From a virus, in IMG/VR virus record IMGVR_UViG_3300025117_000200, positions 1-28,952 of that record: a stretch of DNA of 28,952 nt. One strand, written 5' to 3'. Made by a program: the position numbers and the translations under genes. Positions 6,437 through 11,766 of the stretch are shown one piece after another. Below the pieces are notes generated by a model. That model did no database searches. It was not told the DNA's origin and saw nothing but the letters and a program-made list of their open reading frames with translations. How positions within the stretch are numbered: the first letter of the stretch is position 1; each line of letters opens with the position of its first letter.

Positions 6437-6847
6437 CTAATCAAACAAACCAAACTGAAAATTAACAGGGATTCTTGTCCATTTGTGTTTATTACATTTT
6501 GAGCAAGCGACTCTTATATTTCGGTAAGAATGTTCTCCACCTTTAGACAATGGCCAGACATGGTCCATTTCCCATTTATCGCATAGGACTTTCTGACCGC
6601 ATAAATAGCATTTTCCCTTACCCCTGGCATATATCTCTCGCCTGTCTAAAACAGGTAAATGCCGACGATATAAGGCTCTATGTCGAGCTACATATTTTTT
6701 GCCAGTCTCATATCGCTTAATTCTTCTCCATATTACAGCCTGATCGTCTTTTGATAGTGCATACAGACTTTTTAGCTTTAGTGTGCCAAAATCCGGTCCG
6801 GCACGCCAGATTATGGTTTTTACTTGGGCCGATAATCTTTTAGGCAT
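6437..6847 (-). CDS. HNH endonuclease (structured-leader type, copy 3)
   Basis: 136 aa from ATG 6847 (MPKRLSAQVK). An in-frame TTG at 6871 would add 8 residues; neither start has a good ribosome site. A basic helical N-terminal part (about 1-85) precedes the HNH domain: GKCYLCGQKVLCDKWEMDHVWPLSKGG, then EHSYRNIRVACSKCNKHKW. The two CxxC pairs, the DH and the Asn are intact. The stretch SKGGEHSYRN is identical in the HNH proteins at 10155 and 12848, so these three are relatives. This one lacks their 15-residue repeats. It is expressed from its own promoter (6971-6999) through a structured leader (6867-6964). Confidence 0.87.
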   Translation of the reverse strand: MPKRLSAQVKTIIWRAGPDFGTLKLKSLYALSKDDQAVIWRRIKRYETGKKYVARHRALYRRHLPVLDRREIYARGKGKCYLCGQKVLCDKWEMDHVWPLSKGGEHSYRNIRVACSKCNKHKWTRIPVNFQFGLFD

Positions 6848-6866
6848 TTTTCTACTAATCAATAAA

Positions 6867-6964
6867 GCCAAACCCGGCCAGGATGCAAGCTATAGTCCCG
6901 AAGGAATAGCACTGGCGCAGGTTTGGCATATTTTGTATAAGGGGATCGGAAAGATAGCTTGCAT
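6867..6964 (-). ncRNA. Structured leader RNA of HNH copy 3
   Basis: Read on the minus strand: A = ATGCAAGCTAT (6964-6954), B = GCCAAACC (6927-6920), A' = ATAGCTTGCAT (6893-6883), B' = GGTTTGGC (6874-6867). Pairing A-A' and B-B' gives a pseudoknot order. Alternatively 6927-6867 folds as one long hairpin: GCCAAACC/GGTTTGGC, GCCAG/CTGGC, GCTAT/ATAGC, and TCC-TTCG-GGA with a UUCG tetraloop. The A/A' pairing would break the inner part of that hairpin, so a two-state switch is possible. The transcript from the promoter at 6971-6999 would start at about A. Confidence 0.6.
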
Positions 6965-6970
6965 ATCAAT

Positions 6971-6999
6971 ATGATAAGGGGAATCCTGAACGAAGTCAA
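6971..6999 (-). promoter_or_regulatory. Private promoter of HNH copy 3
   Basis: On the minus strand, TTGACT (6999-6994), a 17-base spacer and TATCAT (6976-6971). The expected start is at about 6964, the first base of segment A of the structured leader. Like the other two HNH promoters, its -35 box lies in a TCTTGAC context. Confidence 0.68.
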
Positions 7000-7110
7000 G
7001 AAATTTATCCTTCAACAATTCTGAAGATTCTTTTTAGCCATAAGTCTATTGTTTGGCGATGCTTAGTCAATCTCTATCAAATATATATCATTTTGTCTCA
7101 AGATTTATAA

Positions 7111-7139
7111 TTGACATTGACGATAACATATATTATGAT
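7111..7139 (+). promoter_or_regulatory. Strong rightward early promoter
   Basis: TTGACA (7111-7116), a 17-base spacer and TATGAT (7134-7139), about 28 bases before the first rightward gene at 7167. A/T-rich sequence lies upstream (7078-7110). It is divergent from the HNH promoter at 6971-6999 and is probably the main entry to the plus-strand early cluster. Confidence 0.78.
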
Positions 7140-7166
7140 TCAAGATCAGAAAGCGAGGTACAAATC

Positions 7167-7418
7167 ATGAAACTCAATTACAGAAGCATCGGCCAGCGAT
7201 GCACAATGGATACGAAGACTGGCAAACGGTGCCGACTACCCGCAGGCATGATAGCCGGCGGATTGGCTGTGTGTCCTTACCACGTTCACGCTGCTGAGCG
7301 GCTGTTCCGAGAAGTCTGTGAAAACAATAAAAATAACCCGGCGTTTCAGCCTGTTGCGGCTGCTGCTGCCCGGGATCAGTCAGAGTGTAATTACTATCAT
7401 AGCTTCAACCAAGTATGA
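7167..7418 (+). CDS. Small C-C-C-H zinc-binding protein (DUF5763-like)
   Basis: 83 aa from ATG 7167; GAGGT lies 7 bases upstream. An upstream in-frame TTG at 7053 precedes the promoter -10 and is discarded. RCTMDTKTGKRCRLPAG...CPYH matches the short phage motif in which two cysteines nine residues apart are followed by CPxH, as in DUF5763-type peptides. A helical tail (AAERLFREVCENN) follows, then a low-complexity Ala/Asn end. First gene after the strong early promoter. Its function is unknown; small proteins in this position often modify host processes. Confidence 0.72.
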   Translation: MKLNYRSIGQRCTMDTKTGKRCRLPAGMIAGGLAVCPYHVHAAERLFREVCENNKNNPAFQPVAAAAARDQSECNYYHSFNQV

Positions 7419-7462
7419 TTCGGGCAGTATCGAACATCACTTTTAGGATAGGAGATCAAAAC

Positions 7463-7867
7463 ATGAACACAGCAGAAACGGTAAAAGAGATTTTTGGCGG
7501 GCCGATTTACTCTTATAGCCGAGCATGGGCTATCGAAGACGGAGTCCTGGTTGACCTGGGGCAAGATAAAATGCTAGAAGTGTGCCAGCAGCACTATAAA
7601 CATCCCATAGCGTGTACGGCGGCTGTTTGGGGCATTATGGAGCGGGCAGTGGCTAACAAGCGACACGGCAACGATTTCGCCGGTGTTCTGCATGATATGT
7701 TATGGATGAGCCGGAAATACTGCCGTAAACTGGATGAATCAACAGTGATTTTCCAGGTCAAAATCACCGGGGCCGGTCGCCAATCTGTTTATGATTTCAA
7801 GTTACTTGTCGGGCCAGGCGACAATGCCGAGCCAGTGATTACGATTATGCTGCCGACTGAAGATTAG
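7463..7867 (+). CDS. DUF6573 family phage protein
   Basis: 134 aa from ATG 7463 with GGAG 8 bases upstream. An earlier ATG at 7415 overlaps the previous stop but has no ribosome site. The motifs EIFGGPIYSYSRAWAIEDGVLVDLGQ near the N-terminus and KLLVGPGDNAEPVITIMLPTED at the C-terminus are the recurring ends of DUF6573 proteins, common in phages and plasmids. No biochemical role is known. The Trp-rich middle (VWGIMERAV, LHDMLWMSRKYCRK) is helical. Spacing suggests co-transcription with 7167 and 7901. Confidence 0.82.
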   Translation: MNTAETVKEIFGGPIYSYSRAWAIEDGVLVDLGQDKMLEVCQQHYKHPIACTAAVWGIMERAVANKRHGNDFAGVLHDMLWMSRKYCRKLDESTVIFQVKITGAGRQSVYDFKLLVGPGDNAEPVITIMLPTED

Positions 7868-7900
7868 GGCTTGTATCACCGGGCCTGAAGGAGCTAATAA

Positions 7901-8146
7901 TTGAAGATAAACAAGACAACTTTCGCGGGTATAAGCAAACGGTATAGATATTTTCGCGTAGAAAAACACAACCGCCCGGAGTGTCCACGACCAGTTTATG
8001 ATTTAATCAATAATCGGTCAGGGGATTTATTGGGAGAAATATCCTATTATGGCTTATGGAAACAGTGGGTTTTTATTCCCTTTGAAAATACGGCTTGGAG
8101 TATTGATTGTTTGATAAATGTAAAAGATTTCATGGGCAGCCTATGA
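7901..8146 (+). CDS. Conserved phage protein of unknown function, 81 aa
   Basis: Starts with TTG at 7901, supported by AAGGAG 7 bases upstream; no usable ATG is near. The pattern VYDLINNRSGDLLGEISYYGLWKQWVFIPFENTAWSIDCL followed by VKDF recurs in many phage and bacterial small proteins of about this length, whose function I do not know. It looks like a compact beta-rich fold. The stop overlaps the next start as ATGA. Confidence 0.72.
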   Translation: MKINKTTFAGISKRYRYFRVEKHNRPECPRPVYDLINNRSGDLLGEISYYGLWKQWVFIPFENTAWSIDCLINVKDFMGSL

Positions 8147-8262
8147 GAAATAAGCATTTGACTGAAGATGGTAAGGTCGTAAGTTTGGCTCGCAAGGACC
8201 TGATGGCCGAAGATGGAACGGGGAAACGATTCTGGAATAAAGGAGCTGAAAATGACTTTTGA
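8143..8262 (+). CDS. 39-aa polar peptide
   Basis: The ATG at 8143 overlaps the stop of the previous gene (ATGA) and opens 39 codons (MRNKHLTEDGKVVSLARKDL..., ending KGAENDF). The end overlaps the start of the next gene by 11 bases and contains its AAAGGAG ribosome site. It has no separate strong ribosome site, so translation would be coupled. It is hydrophilic, with no recognised motif. Confidence 0.45.
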   Translation: MRNKHLTEDGKVVSLARKDLMAEDGTGKRFWNKGAENDF

Positions 8263-8569
8263 GGAATATCGAAACATTCACGGTTTGAGTATCTCAGAGG
8301 TGATTGCCTTGCCAAGCGAAATACGTCTATCCCGACTAATGGATGGTTATTGGCGATGGGCAAATAACGAGTTAATTGACGGTGTTTTGGATTTACGCCC
8401 GGCGGAGATTTTTCAAGAAGCATGGAATCTCTGCAAAGAGGTAATGGTGTTCCAGCATCTAGACCAGGACGCGCGGGCGGCGGCAGAAAAAGCGGAAGCT
8501 AAGATACAGGCCGTCCGGCAGTTAGAGCAAGCCAACGAGGAACAGGGGTTCGAGGTTAATGTTAGTTAA
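8252..8569 (+). CDS. Helical protein of unknown function, 105 aa
   Basis: Starts at ATG 8252 with GGAG 6 bases upstream; an earlier ATG (8213) lacks a ribosome site. The protein is acidic and mostly alpha-helical, with a probable coiled coil at about 68-100 (DQDARAAAEKAEAKIQAVRQLEQANEEQ). The N-terminal motif FEEYRNIHGLSISEVIALPSEIRLSRLM could be a small helix-turn-helix-like segment, but that is uncertain. It is the last gene before the XRE promoter. Confidence 0.6.
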   Translation: MTFEEYRNIHGLSISEVIALPSEIRLSRLMDGYWRWANNELIDGVLDLRPAEIFQEAWNLCKEVMVFQHLDQDARAAAEKAEAKIQAVRQLEQANEEQGFEVNVS

Positions 8570-8589
8570 AATAATTTGCATTTATCTTG

Positions 8590-8641
8590 TTTTTACCCTT
8601 GACAGCTTAGTAACAGAAGTTATGATGTCTAAGGGTAAAAA
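8590..8641 (+). promoter_or_regulatory. XRE promoter flanked by a perfect 11-bp inverted repeat
   Basis: The promoter is TTGACA (8599-8604), a 16-base spacer and TATGAT (8621-8626). TTTTTACCCTT (8590-8600) and AAGGGTAAAAA (8631-8641) are perfect reverse complements that enclose it. The left arm runs into the -35 box and the right arm touches the ribosome site of the XRE gene at 8654. This suggests autoregulation by that protein; as RNA the right arm alone is transcribed. Confidence 0.7.
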
Positions 8642-8653
8642 GGAGCACAAATA

Positions 8654-8854
8654 ATGTCGGACCAACCTACCAATCTCAAAAAAATGATCGACAGTCGGGG
8701 CCTGAAGCAAAAGTGGCTGGCTGAAAAACTAGACGTAACCGAAGATACCATGAGCCGCTGGGTAAATGGTGAAACGTTGCCGAATCTGGAGGCCGCCCGT
8801 AGGCTGGCTCATCTGTTCGGCTGTTCGATAGACGATCTATTTCCCAGCGAGTAA
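8654..8854 (+). CDS. XRE/Cro-CI family transcriptional regulator
   Basis: A 66-aa single-domain helix-turn-helix protein. LKQKWLAEKLDVTEDTMSRWVNGETLPNLEAARRLAHLFGCSIDDLF is the full XRE pattern, with the recognition helix around TEDTMSRWVNG (about residues 29-39). AAGGAG lies 8 bases upstream. It has its own promoter enclosed by an 11-bp inverted repeat, so it probably represses itself; the operator at 6330-6352 differs in sequence and may belong to another protein. It lacks a dimerisation or cleavage domain, so it is Cro-like rather than a LexA-type CI. Confidence 0.9.
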   Translation: MSDQPTNLKKMIDSRGLKQKWLAEKLDVTEDTMSRWVNGETLPNLEAARRLAHLFGCSIDDLFPSE

Positions 8855-8865
8855 AGGAAAACAAT

Positions 8866-9240
8866 ATGAGCCACTCTAATTTCGCACAACTTGGGCGATA
8901 TATGATTGAGAACAGCTGGGGATATTCCAACGAAGAATGTCTAACACCGAATAACCTGATAAAGAACAAACAAGAATTCGCTCTCTACTTGGTAGCTGCT
9001 ATTCTCGAAGAACAGACGAAACTTTCTCGCGGACTATGGGAAAAATTTAATGATTCGCCCATCATTAATCAGCCGGTAATACGTTATAAATTACAAAGGG
9101 CCAATATAAACAGAGTGTGTCAGCTTGTCAATTTGACTCGCCAAGAGGTGCTAAGTATCCGCGACATCGGACCGGCTCGGTTAGGCATAATCGAAGCCAG
9201 CGTAGCTCGTTTAGGGTTGGTGCTGCGAAATGAAAGGTGA
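8866..9240 (+). CDS. RNA polymerase alpha-CTD-like protein
   Basis: 124 aa. The C-terminal part (about 79-120: LQRANINRVCQLVNLTRQEVLSIRDIGPARLGIIEASVARLGLVL) follows the helix-hairpin-helix pattern of the RNA polymerase alpha-subunit C-terminal domain (E. coli has [27 protein letters not shown]). In that domain these helices bind UP-element DNA and activators. The N-terminal 75 residues are helical and are not the alpha N-terminal dimerisation domain. Preceded by a short AAAGGAA ribosome site and placed 12 bases after the XRE gene. It could alter host transcription or simply bind DNA. Confidence 0.7.
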   Translation: MSHSNFAQLGRYMIENSWGYSNEECLTPNNLIKNKQEFALYLVAAILEEQTKLSRGLWEKFNDSPIINQPVIRYKLQRANINRVCQLVNLTRQEVLSIRDIGPARLGIIEASVARLGLVLRNER

Positions 9241-9244
9241 AAAC

Positions 9245-9427
9245 ATGAACAGATTAAACTTATCAGTACCGGAAGATGATGTAATTCTGAACCTCTTTGA
9301 CGAGGCTGTGCCGCGCGGCAGTCTGGATGAAATCGGCCAAATGCAGAGGATAGAGGTGGTCGAGTATGATACCGGCACTCGTCAAAGTTTAGTCGAGGTG
9401 GTCATCCAGCGTTGGGTGAATTGGTAA
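9245..9427 (+). CDS. 60-aa acidic protein of unknown function
   Basis: ATG 9245 is preferred because AGGTG lies 5 bases upstream; an ATG at 9230 overlaps the previous gene. Sequence MNRLNLSVPEDDVILNLFDE, then QMQRIEVVEYDTGTRQSLVEVVIQRWVNW. The second half suggests a beta-hairpin. No motif is recognised, and the only features are its acidity and position between the alpha-CTD-like gene and the transglycosylase. Confidence 0.55.
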   Translation: MNRLNLSVPEDDVILNLFDEAVPRGSLDEIGQMQRIEVVEYDTGTRQSLVEVVIQRWVNW

Positions 9428-9501
9428 AATGGGTAGGCACAAAGGTTATAGCGGACGAACACCAATAGGGACTATTGGAGTACCTTATTTAGGAATACAC
9501 C

Positions 9502-10017
9502 ATGAACAAAACAGCAATCATCATCTACATTGTTATCGGATGCACTCTTATTCTGATAGCCGGGCTGTTGTCGGAACCGCGTGTAATCCGCAGCAGTCCG
9601 GCGAAAATAAAGACTGGCGGGAAAGCTCCCTCGGCTGTTATCCCCACAGCCACCGCCGAACCGCCAGTCTTAGATTTTGAACTAACATGGCAAGCCATTT
9701 GTCAGCAGGAATCAAGCAACCGGCCCGATGCCGTGAACGAATCGGAGCAGGCTTGGGGGATAGCCCAGATAAGGCCGATTATGGTGGCAGATGTGAACCG
9801 GATATTAGGCCGTCAAATCTATAGTCATGATGATGCTTTTAGCCCGTCTAAGGCCCGCCAAATGTTTGAGATTTACCAGAATCATTACTATCCGCAAGGC
9901 AATCCCGAAATCTGGAGCCGAGCTTGGGCAGGAGGCCCAAAAGGACCTTATAACTCTTGTACTTTGAATTATTGGAAAGACATAGAAAAAATATTAAATT
10001 CTCTTGACACAGAGTAA
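9502..10017 (+). CDS. Membrane-anchored lytic transglycosylase with a replaced C-terminus
   Basis: 171 aa; AGGA lies 7 bases before the ATG. Residues 5-23 form a membrane anchor and a Pro/Ala linker follows. The lysozyme-like SLT fold runs from about 58 to 165: catalytic Glu70 in AICQQESS, the GIAQI motif at 86-90 and GGPKG at 144-148. It would cleave peptidoglycan glycan strands at lysis or DNA entry. The last 20 residues (TLNYWKDIEKILNSLDTE) resemble a fragment stranded at 10820-10888 beyond the HNH gene (STEKYWRDVKNYMDERTN). That downstream fragment fits the usual end of this family better. The final codons also form the -35 box of the HNH promoter. Confidence 0.85.
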   Translation: MNKTAIIIYIVIGCTLILIAGLLSEPRVIRSSPAKIKTGGKAPSAVIPTATAEPPVLDFELTWQAICQQESSNRPDAVNESEQAWGIAQIRPIMVADVNRILGRQIYSHDDAFSPSKARQMFEIYQNHYYPQGNPEIWSRAWAGGPKGPYNSCTLNYWKDIEKILNSLDTE

Positions 10018-10032
10018 TAAGTCTTTTATATT
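10004..10032 (+). promoter_or_regulatory. Private promoter of HNH copy 1, inside the transglycosylase 3' end
   Basis: TTGACA (10004-10009), a 17-base spacer and TATATT (10027-10032). The -35 box is read as Leu-Asp-Thr in the last codons of the transglycosylase. The context CTCTTGACA is shared with the promoter at 12695. Confidence 0.78.
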
Positions 10033-10137
10033 ACGGTTGTGAAAATAGTATGGACCGTGCAATCTCAAGAAATTTCCTAAGCCCCAAGGTAATACACGCC
10101 TTCTGGTCTGTATTGTTTTCACAACCGTGGGGCTTAG
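10033..10137 (+). ncRNA. Structured leader RNA of HNH copy 1
   Basis: A = ACGGTTGTGAAAA (10033-10045), B = CTAAGCCCC (10077-10085), A' = TTTTCACAACCGT (10116-10128), B' = GGGGCTTAG (10129-10137). A/A' is a perfect 13-bp pair and B/B' a perfect 9-bp pair. The order A-B-A'-B', with A' touching B', is a pseudoknot or switch layout. B' is followed by TGTTTTTG, so B/B' alone also resembles a terminator. The transcription start is expected near 10038-10040, so the first bases of A may not be transcribed; a partly DNA-level role is possible. Confidence 0.62.
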
Positions 10138-10154
10138 TGTTTTTGAGTTATGAT

Positions 10155-10817
10155 ATGTCAATTGAGCGCTTACGAAAATGGGTAGCGGACAATCCTGACA
10201 AGTCAAGGGCTGCGAGTAAAAAATGGCGAGAAGCTAATTCGGATAAGGTTAAAGCAGCAGCGATTGCCTGGCGAAAAGTTCATCCGGAATATCTAAAGAA
10301 GTGGCGGAAAGCTAATCCAGAAAAGGCTAGAATAAGTGATGCTAAATATCGAAAAGCCCACCCAGAAAAGCGAAGCGTTGCATGTAATAAATGGAAAAAA
10401 GCTCATCCAGAAAAAGTGAAAGCAAATTATGCCAAATGGAAAAAAGATAATTCAGAACAAGTGAAAGCCAATAACCTCGCTTGGCGGAAAGCTCATCCAG
10501 AACGAATAAAAGCCCTTTGGCGGGCTTGGCGAAAAGCTAATCCGGATAAAGTACGGTCCGCTGTTGCTTTGCGCCGCGCACAGCGACGACGGGCAACCTG
10601 TGAAAAGGTAGAGAGAACTATACTTTTCAGACGAGACGAAGGCCGGTGTCATCTTTGTGGGAAGAAAGTAAAAATAAATGGCTGGCATCTGGACCACATT
10701 GTCCCATTATCAAAGGGCGGCGAACATTCTTATCGGAATGTGGCGGTAGCTTGTCCACGATGTAATATGCAAAAAGGACCAGGAAGATTGCCAAGTCAAC
10801 TTCGCTTATTTGGATAG
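10155..10817 (+). CDS. HNH endonuclease with 9 DNA-binding-like repeats (copy 1)
   Basis: 220 aa from ATG 10155 (MSIERLRKWVADNPDKSRAA). An in-frame ATG at 10050 lies inside the leader and is rejected. About nine basic repeats, mostly 15 residues, follow the pattern KWRKAxPEKVKAxxx up to about residue 145. The C-terminal HNH domain (about 160-215) has GRCHLCGKKVKINGWHLDHIVPLSKGGEHSYRN, then CPRCNMQKG and the end PSQLRLFG. The catalytic and zinc residues are intact. The repeats are probably helical units that read DNA. Flanked by its own promoter and leader upstream and by a transglycosylase remnant downstream. Confidence 0.9.
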   Translation: MSIERLRKWVADNPDKSRAASKKWREANSDKVKAAAIAWRKVHPEYLKKWRKANPEKARISDAKYRKAHPEKRSVACNKWKKAHPEKVKANYAKWKKDNSEQVKANNLAWRKAHPERIKALWRAWRKANPDKVRSAVALRRAQRRRATCEKVERTILFRRDEGRCHLCGKKVKINGWHLDHIVPLSKGGEHSYRNVAVACPRCNMQKGPGRLPSQLRLFG

Positions 10818-10819
10818 CT

Positions 10820-10888
10820 AAAAAAAAGCAATCTACGGAAAAGTATTGGCGAGATGTCAAAAATTACATGGATGAAAGAACAAATTAA
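10820..10888 (+). pseudogene. Stranded C-terminus of the transglycosylase
   Basis: In the frame opening just after the HNH stop, KKKQSTEKYWRDVKNYMDERTN then TAA. YWRDVKNYM aligns with YWKDIEKIL at the end of the intact transglycosylase (9502-10017). The TAA overlaps the next ATG as TAATG (10886-10890), the normal junction of adjacent genes in this phage. No start belongs to the fragment. It most likely is the original 3' end of the transglycosylase gene, displaced by insertion of the promoter-RNA-HNH cassette. Confidence 0.62.
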
Positions 10889-11103
10889 TGCAGCATTATT
10901 GTCCAAAGTGTGGCGAATTTATCAATGAGGAACAATTCGCCTTAGTATTTCCGACCAATAGAGGAATAAAATTGAAAAACCCAAATACCGGAGCAAGTAT
11001 AAAGTCTTATCCTCGGCTGCACAAATGCAAAAAGCATAAAGAGGTAAAACAGTCATTAGATGACAAATTGGCAAACGGTTTTGAATTAATGAGCGACGAG
11101 TAA
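10888..11103 (+). CDS. Small zinc-finger protein, 71 aa
   Basis: Begins MQHYCPKCGEFIN with a C-X2-C pair, and a second pair lies in LHKCKKHKE (C-X2-H), so a single zinc ribbon is likely. The ribosome site is weak and the start overlaps the stop of the stranded transglycosylase fragment (TAATG), so translation was probably coupled to that gene before the insertion. Highly charged otherwise. Its function is unknown. It is followed at once by a candidate structured RNA. Confidence 0.68.
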   Translation: MQHYCPKCGEFINEEQFALVFPTNRGIKLKNPNTGASIKSYPRLHKCKKHKEVKQSLDDKLANGFELMSDE

Positions 11104-11249
11104 AGCCCTGTGGAACCCGAAAGGGACTGGAAGCGGTAGTCAGCGTTATGTCAAATGCACCCGTGAGCAGGCGATAGGAAAACTGATTTGCAAGCGGCAA
11201 TCCTTACAAAGCGATCCTGCGAAGAAAGTGAGCATAACCCACAGGGCTT
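11103..11249 (+). ncRNA. Candidate structured RNA in front of the 94-aa gene
   Basis: The closing helix is AAGCCCTGTGG (11103-11113) with CCACAGGGCTT (11239-11249), a perfect 11 bp. Inside it are a CCC-GAAA-GGG hairpin (11116-11125) and GTTATG 11145-11150 / CATAAC 11233-11238, adjacent to the closing helix and able to stack on it. Also present are GCAGG 11167-11171 / CCTGC 11216-11220, AGGA 11176-11179 / TCCT 11201-11204 and TTGC 11188-11191 / GCAA 11197-11200. This forms a branched, closed domain of 147 bases with no ORF. It ends 14 bases before AAAGGAG of the gene at 11274. It could be a riboswitch-like leader or a free RNA; I match it to no known class. Confidence 0.65.
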
Positions 11250-11273
11250 CGCTATTAGGAAAGGAGATTAAAA

Positions 11274-11558
11274 ATGCCTGATGATGAATTTGTAATTATT
11301 AGCCTGGGTATATGGAAAATATCCGGTGGAGAGGAGGGTAAGAACAAAAAACCTTACGTGCTTGCTTTTGACACACCAAGTCCAGCTTGGCCGATAGGAA
11401 CATATCGTTGGCATACAAAAGCGGAAGCCAAATTAGCCTTGAGATATGTCAGAAAATCTCTTAAGTCATATTCCGTTAGCTACAAATCATTACGATTATC
11501 GGTAGAGTCTTTGTATAAACATATTGGCTCATTGTTGGCGGAGAGGAAAGGAGATTGA
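11274..11558 (+). CDS. Protein of unknown function, 94 aa
   Basis: AAAGGAG lies 7 bases before the ATG. The N-terminal half is probably beta-stranded (EFVIISLGIWKISG, KPYVLAFDTPSPAWPIGTYRW). The C-terminal half is helical and basic (KAEAKLALRYVRKSLKSYSVSYKSLRLSVESLYKHIGSLL). No motif is recognised. It sits directly behind the structured RNA 11103-11249, which may control it, and its 3' end contains the ribosome site of the next gene. Confidence 0.68.
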   Translation: MPDDEFVIISLGIWKISGGEEGKNKKPYVLAFDTPSPAWPIGTYRWHTKAEAKLALRYVRKSLKSYSVSYKSLRLSVESLYKHIGSLLAERKGD

Positions 11559-11559
11559 T

Positions 11560-11763
11560 ATGCCCATAAATAGAATACTTGCAGGCATTGGAAAAGGATT
11601 ATTAGCTTTTGGTTTCACCCACGCTGTGATAATTGGTGTGGTCTTGATTACTGAGGGAACCTTGGAGAATATAGAAGAGTTTTATATTAGTTCTATGGGA
11701 TTATTTAATATCGTCTTTACTTTTATTTTTCTGCTGTTCATGGGAATAAGTATTGAAAGGTAA
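11560..11763 (+). CDS. Small membrane protein, 67 aa
   Basis: ATG 11560 with AAAGGAG 6 bases upstream; a start at 11524 would lie inside the previous gene. It has two predicted membrane helices: about 12-31 (GLLAFGFTHAVIIGVVLIT) and 42-62 (MGLFNIVFTFIFLLFMGISI), with a short acidic loop between. No holin-specific motif, though a second holin or antiholin would look like this. Its stop lies 3 bases before the exonuclease start. Confidence 0.66.
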   Translation: MPINRILAGIGKGLLAFGFTHAVIIGVVLITEGTLENIEEFYISSMGLFNIVFTFIFLLFMGISIER

Positions 11764-11766
11764 GCC

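Noticed and set aside
6883-6905. Group I-like S element (AAGcTATAGTCC) on the plus strand
   Set aside because: No matching R element or other core segment nearby; the bases are explained by the minus-strand hairpin.
9429-9680. 83-aa plus-strand ORF before the transglycosylase
   Set aside because: Mostly out-of-frame overlap with the transglycosylase, no ribosome site, His/Ser-rich shadow composition.
10033-10817. Group I or group II intron containing an HNH gene
   Set aside because: The leader is only about 105 bases and no P3-P8 core or domain V was seen. The upstream gene also has its own in-frame C-terminus and stop.
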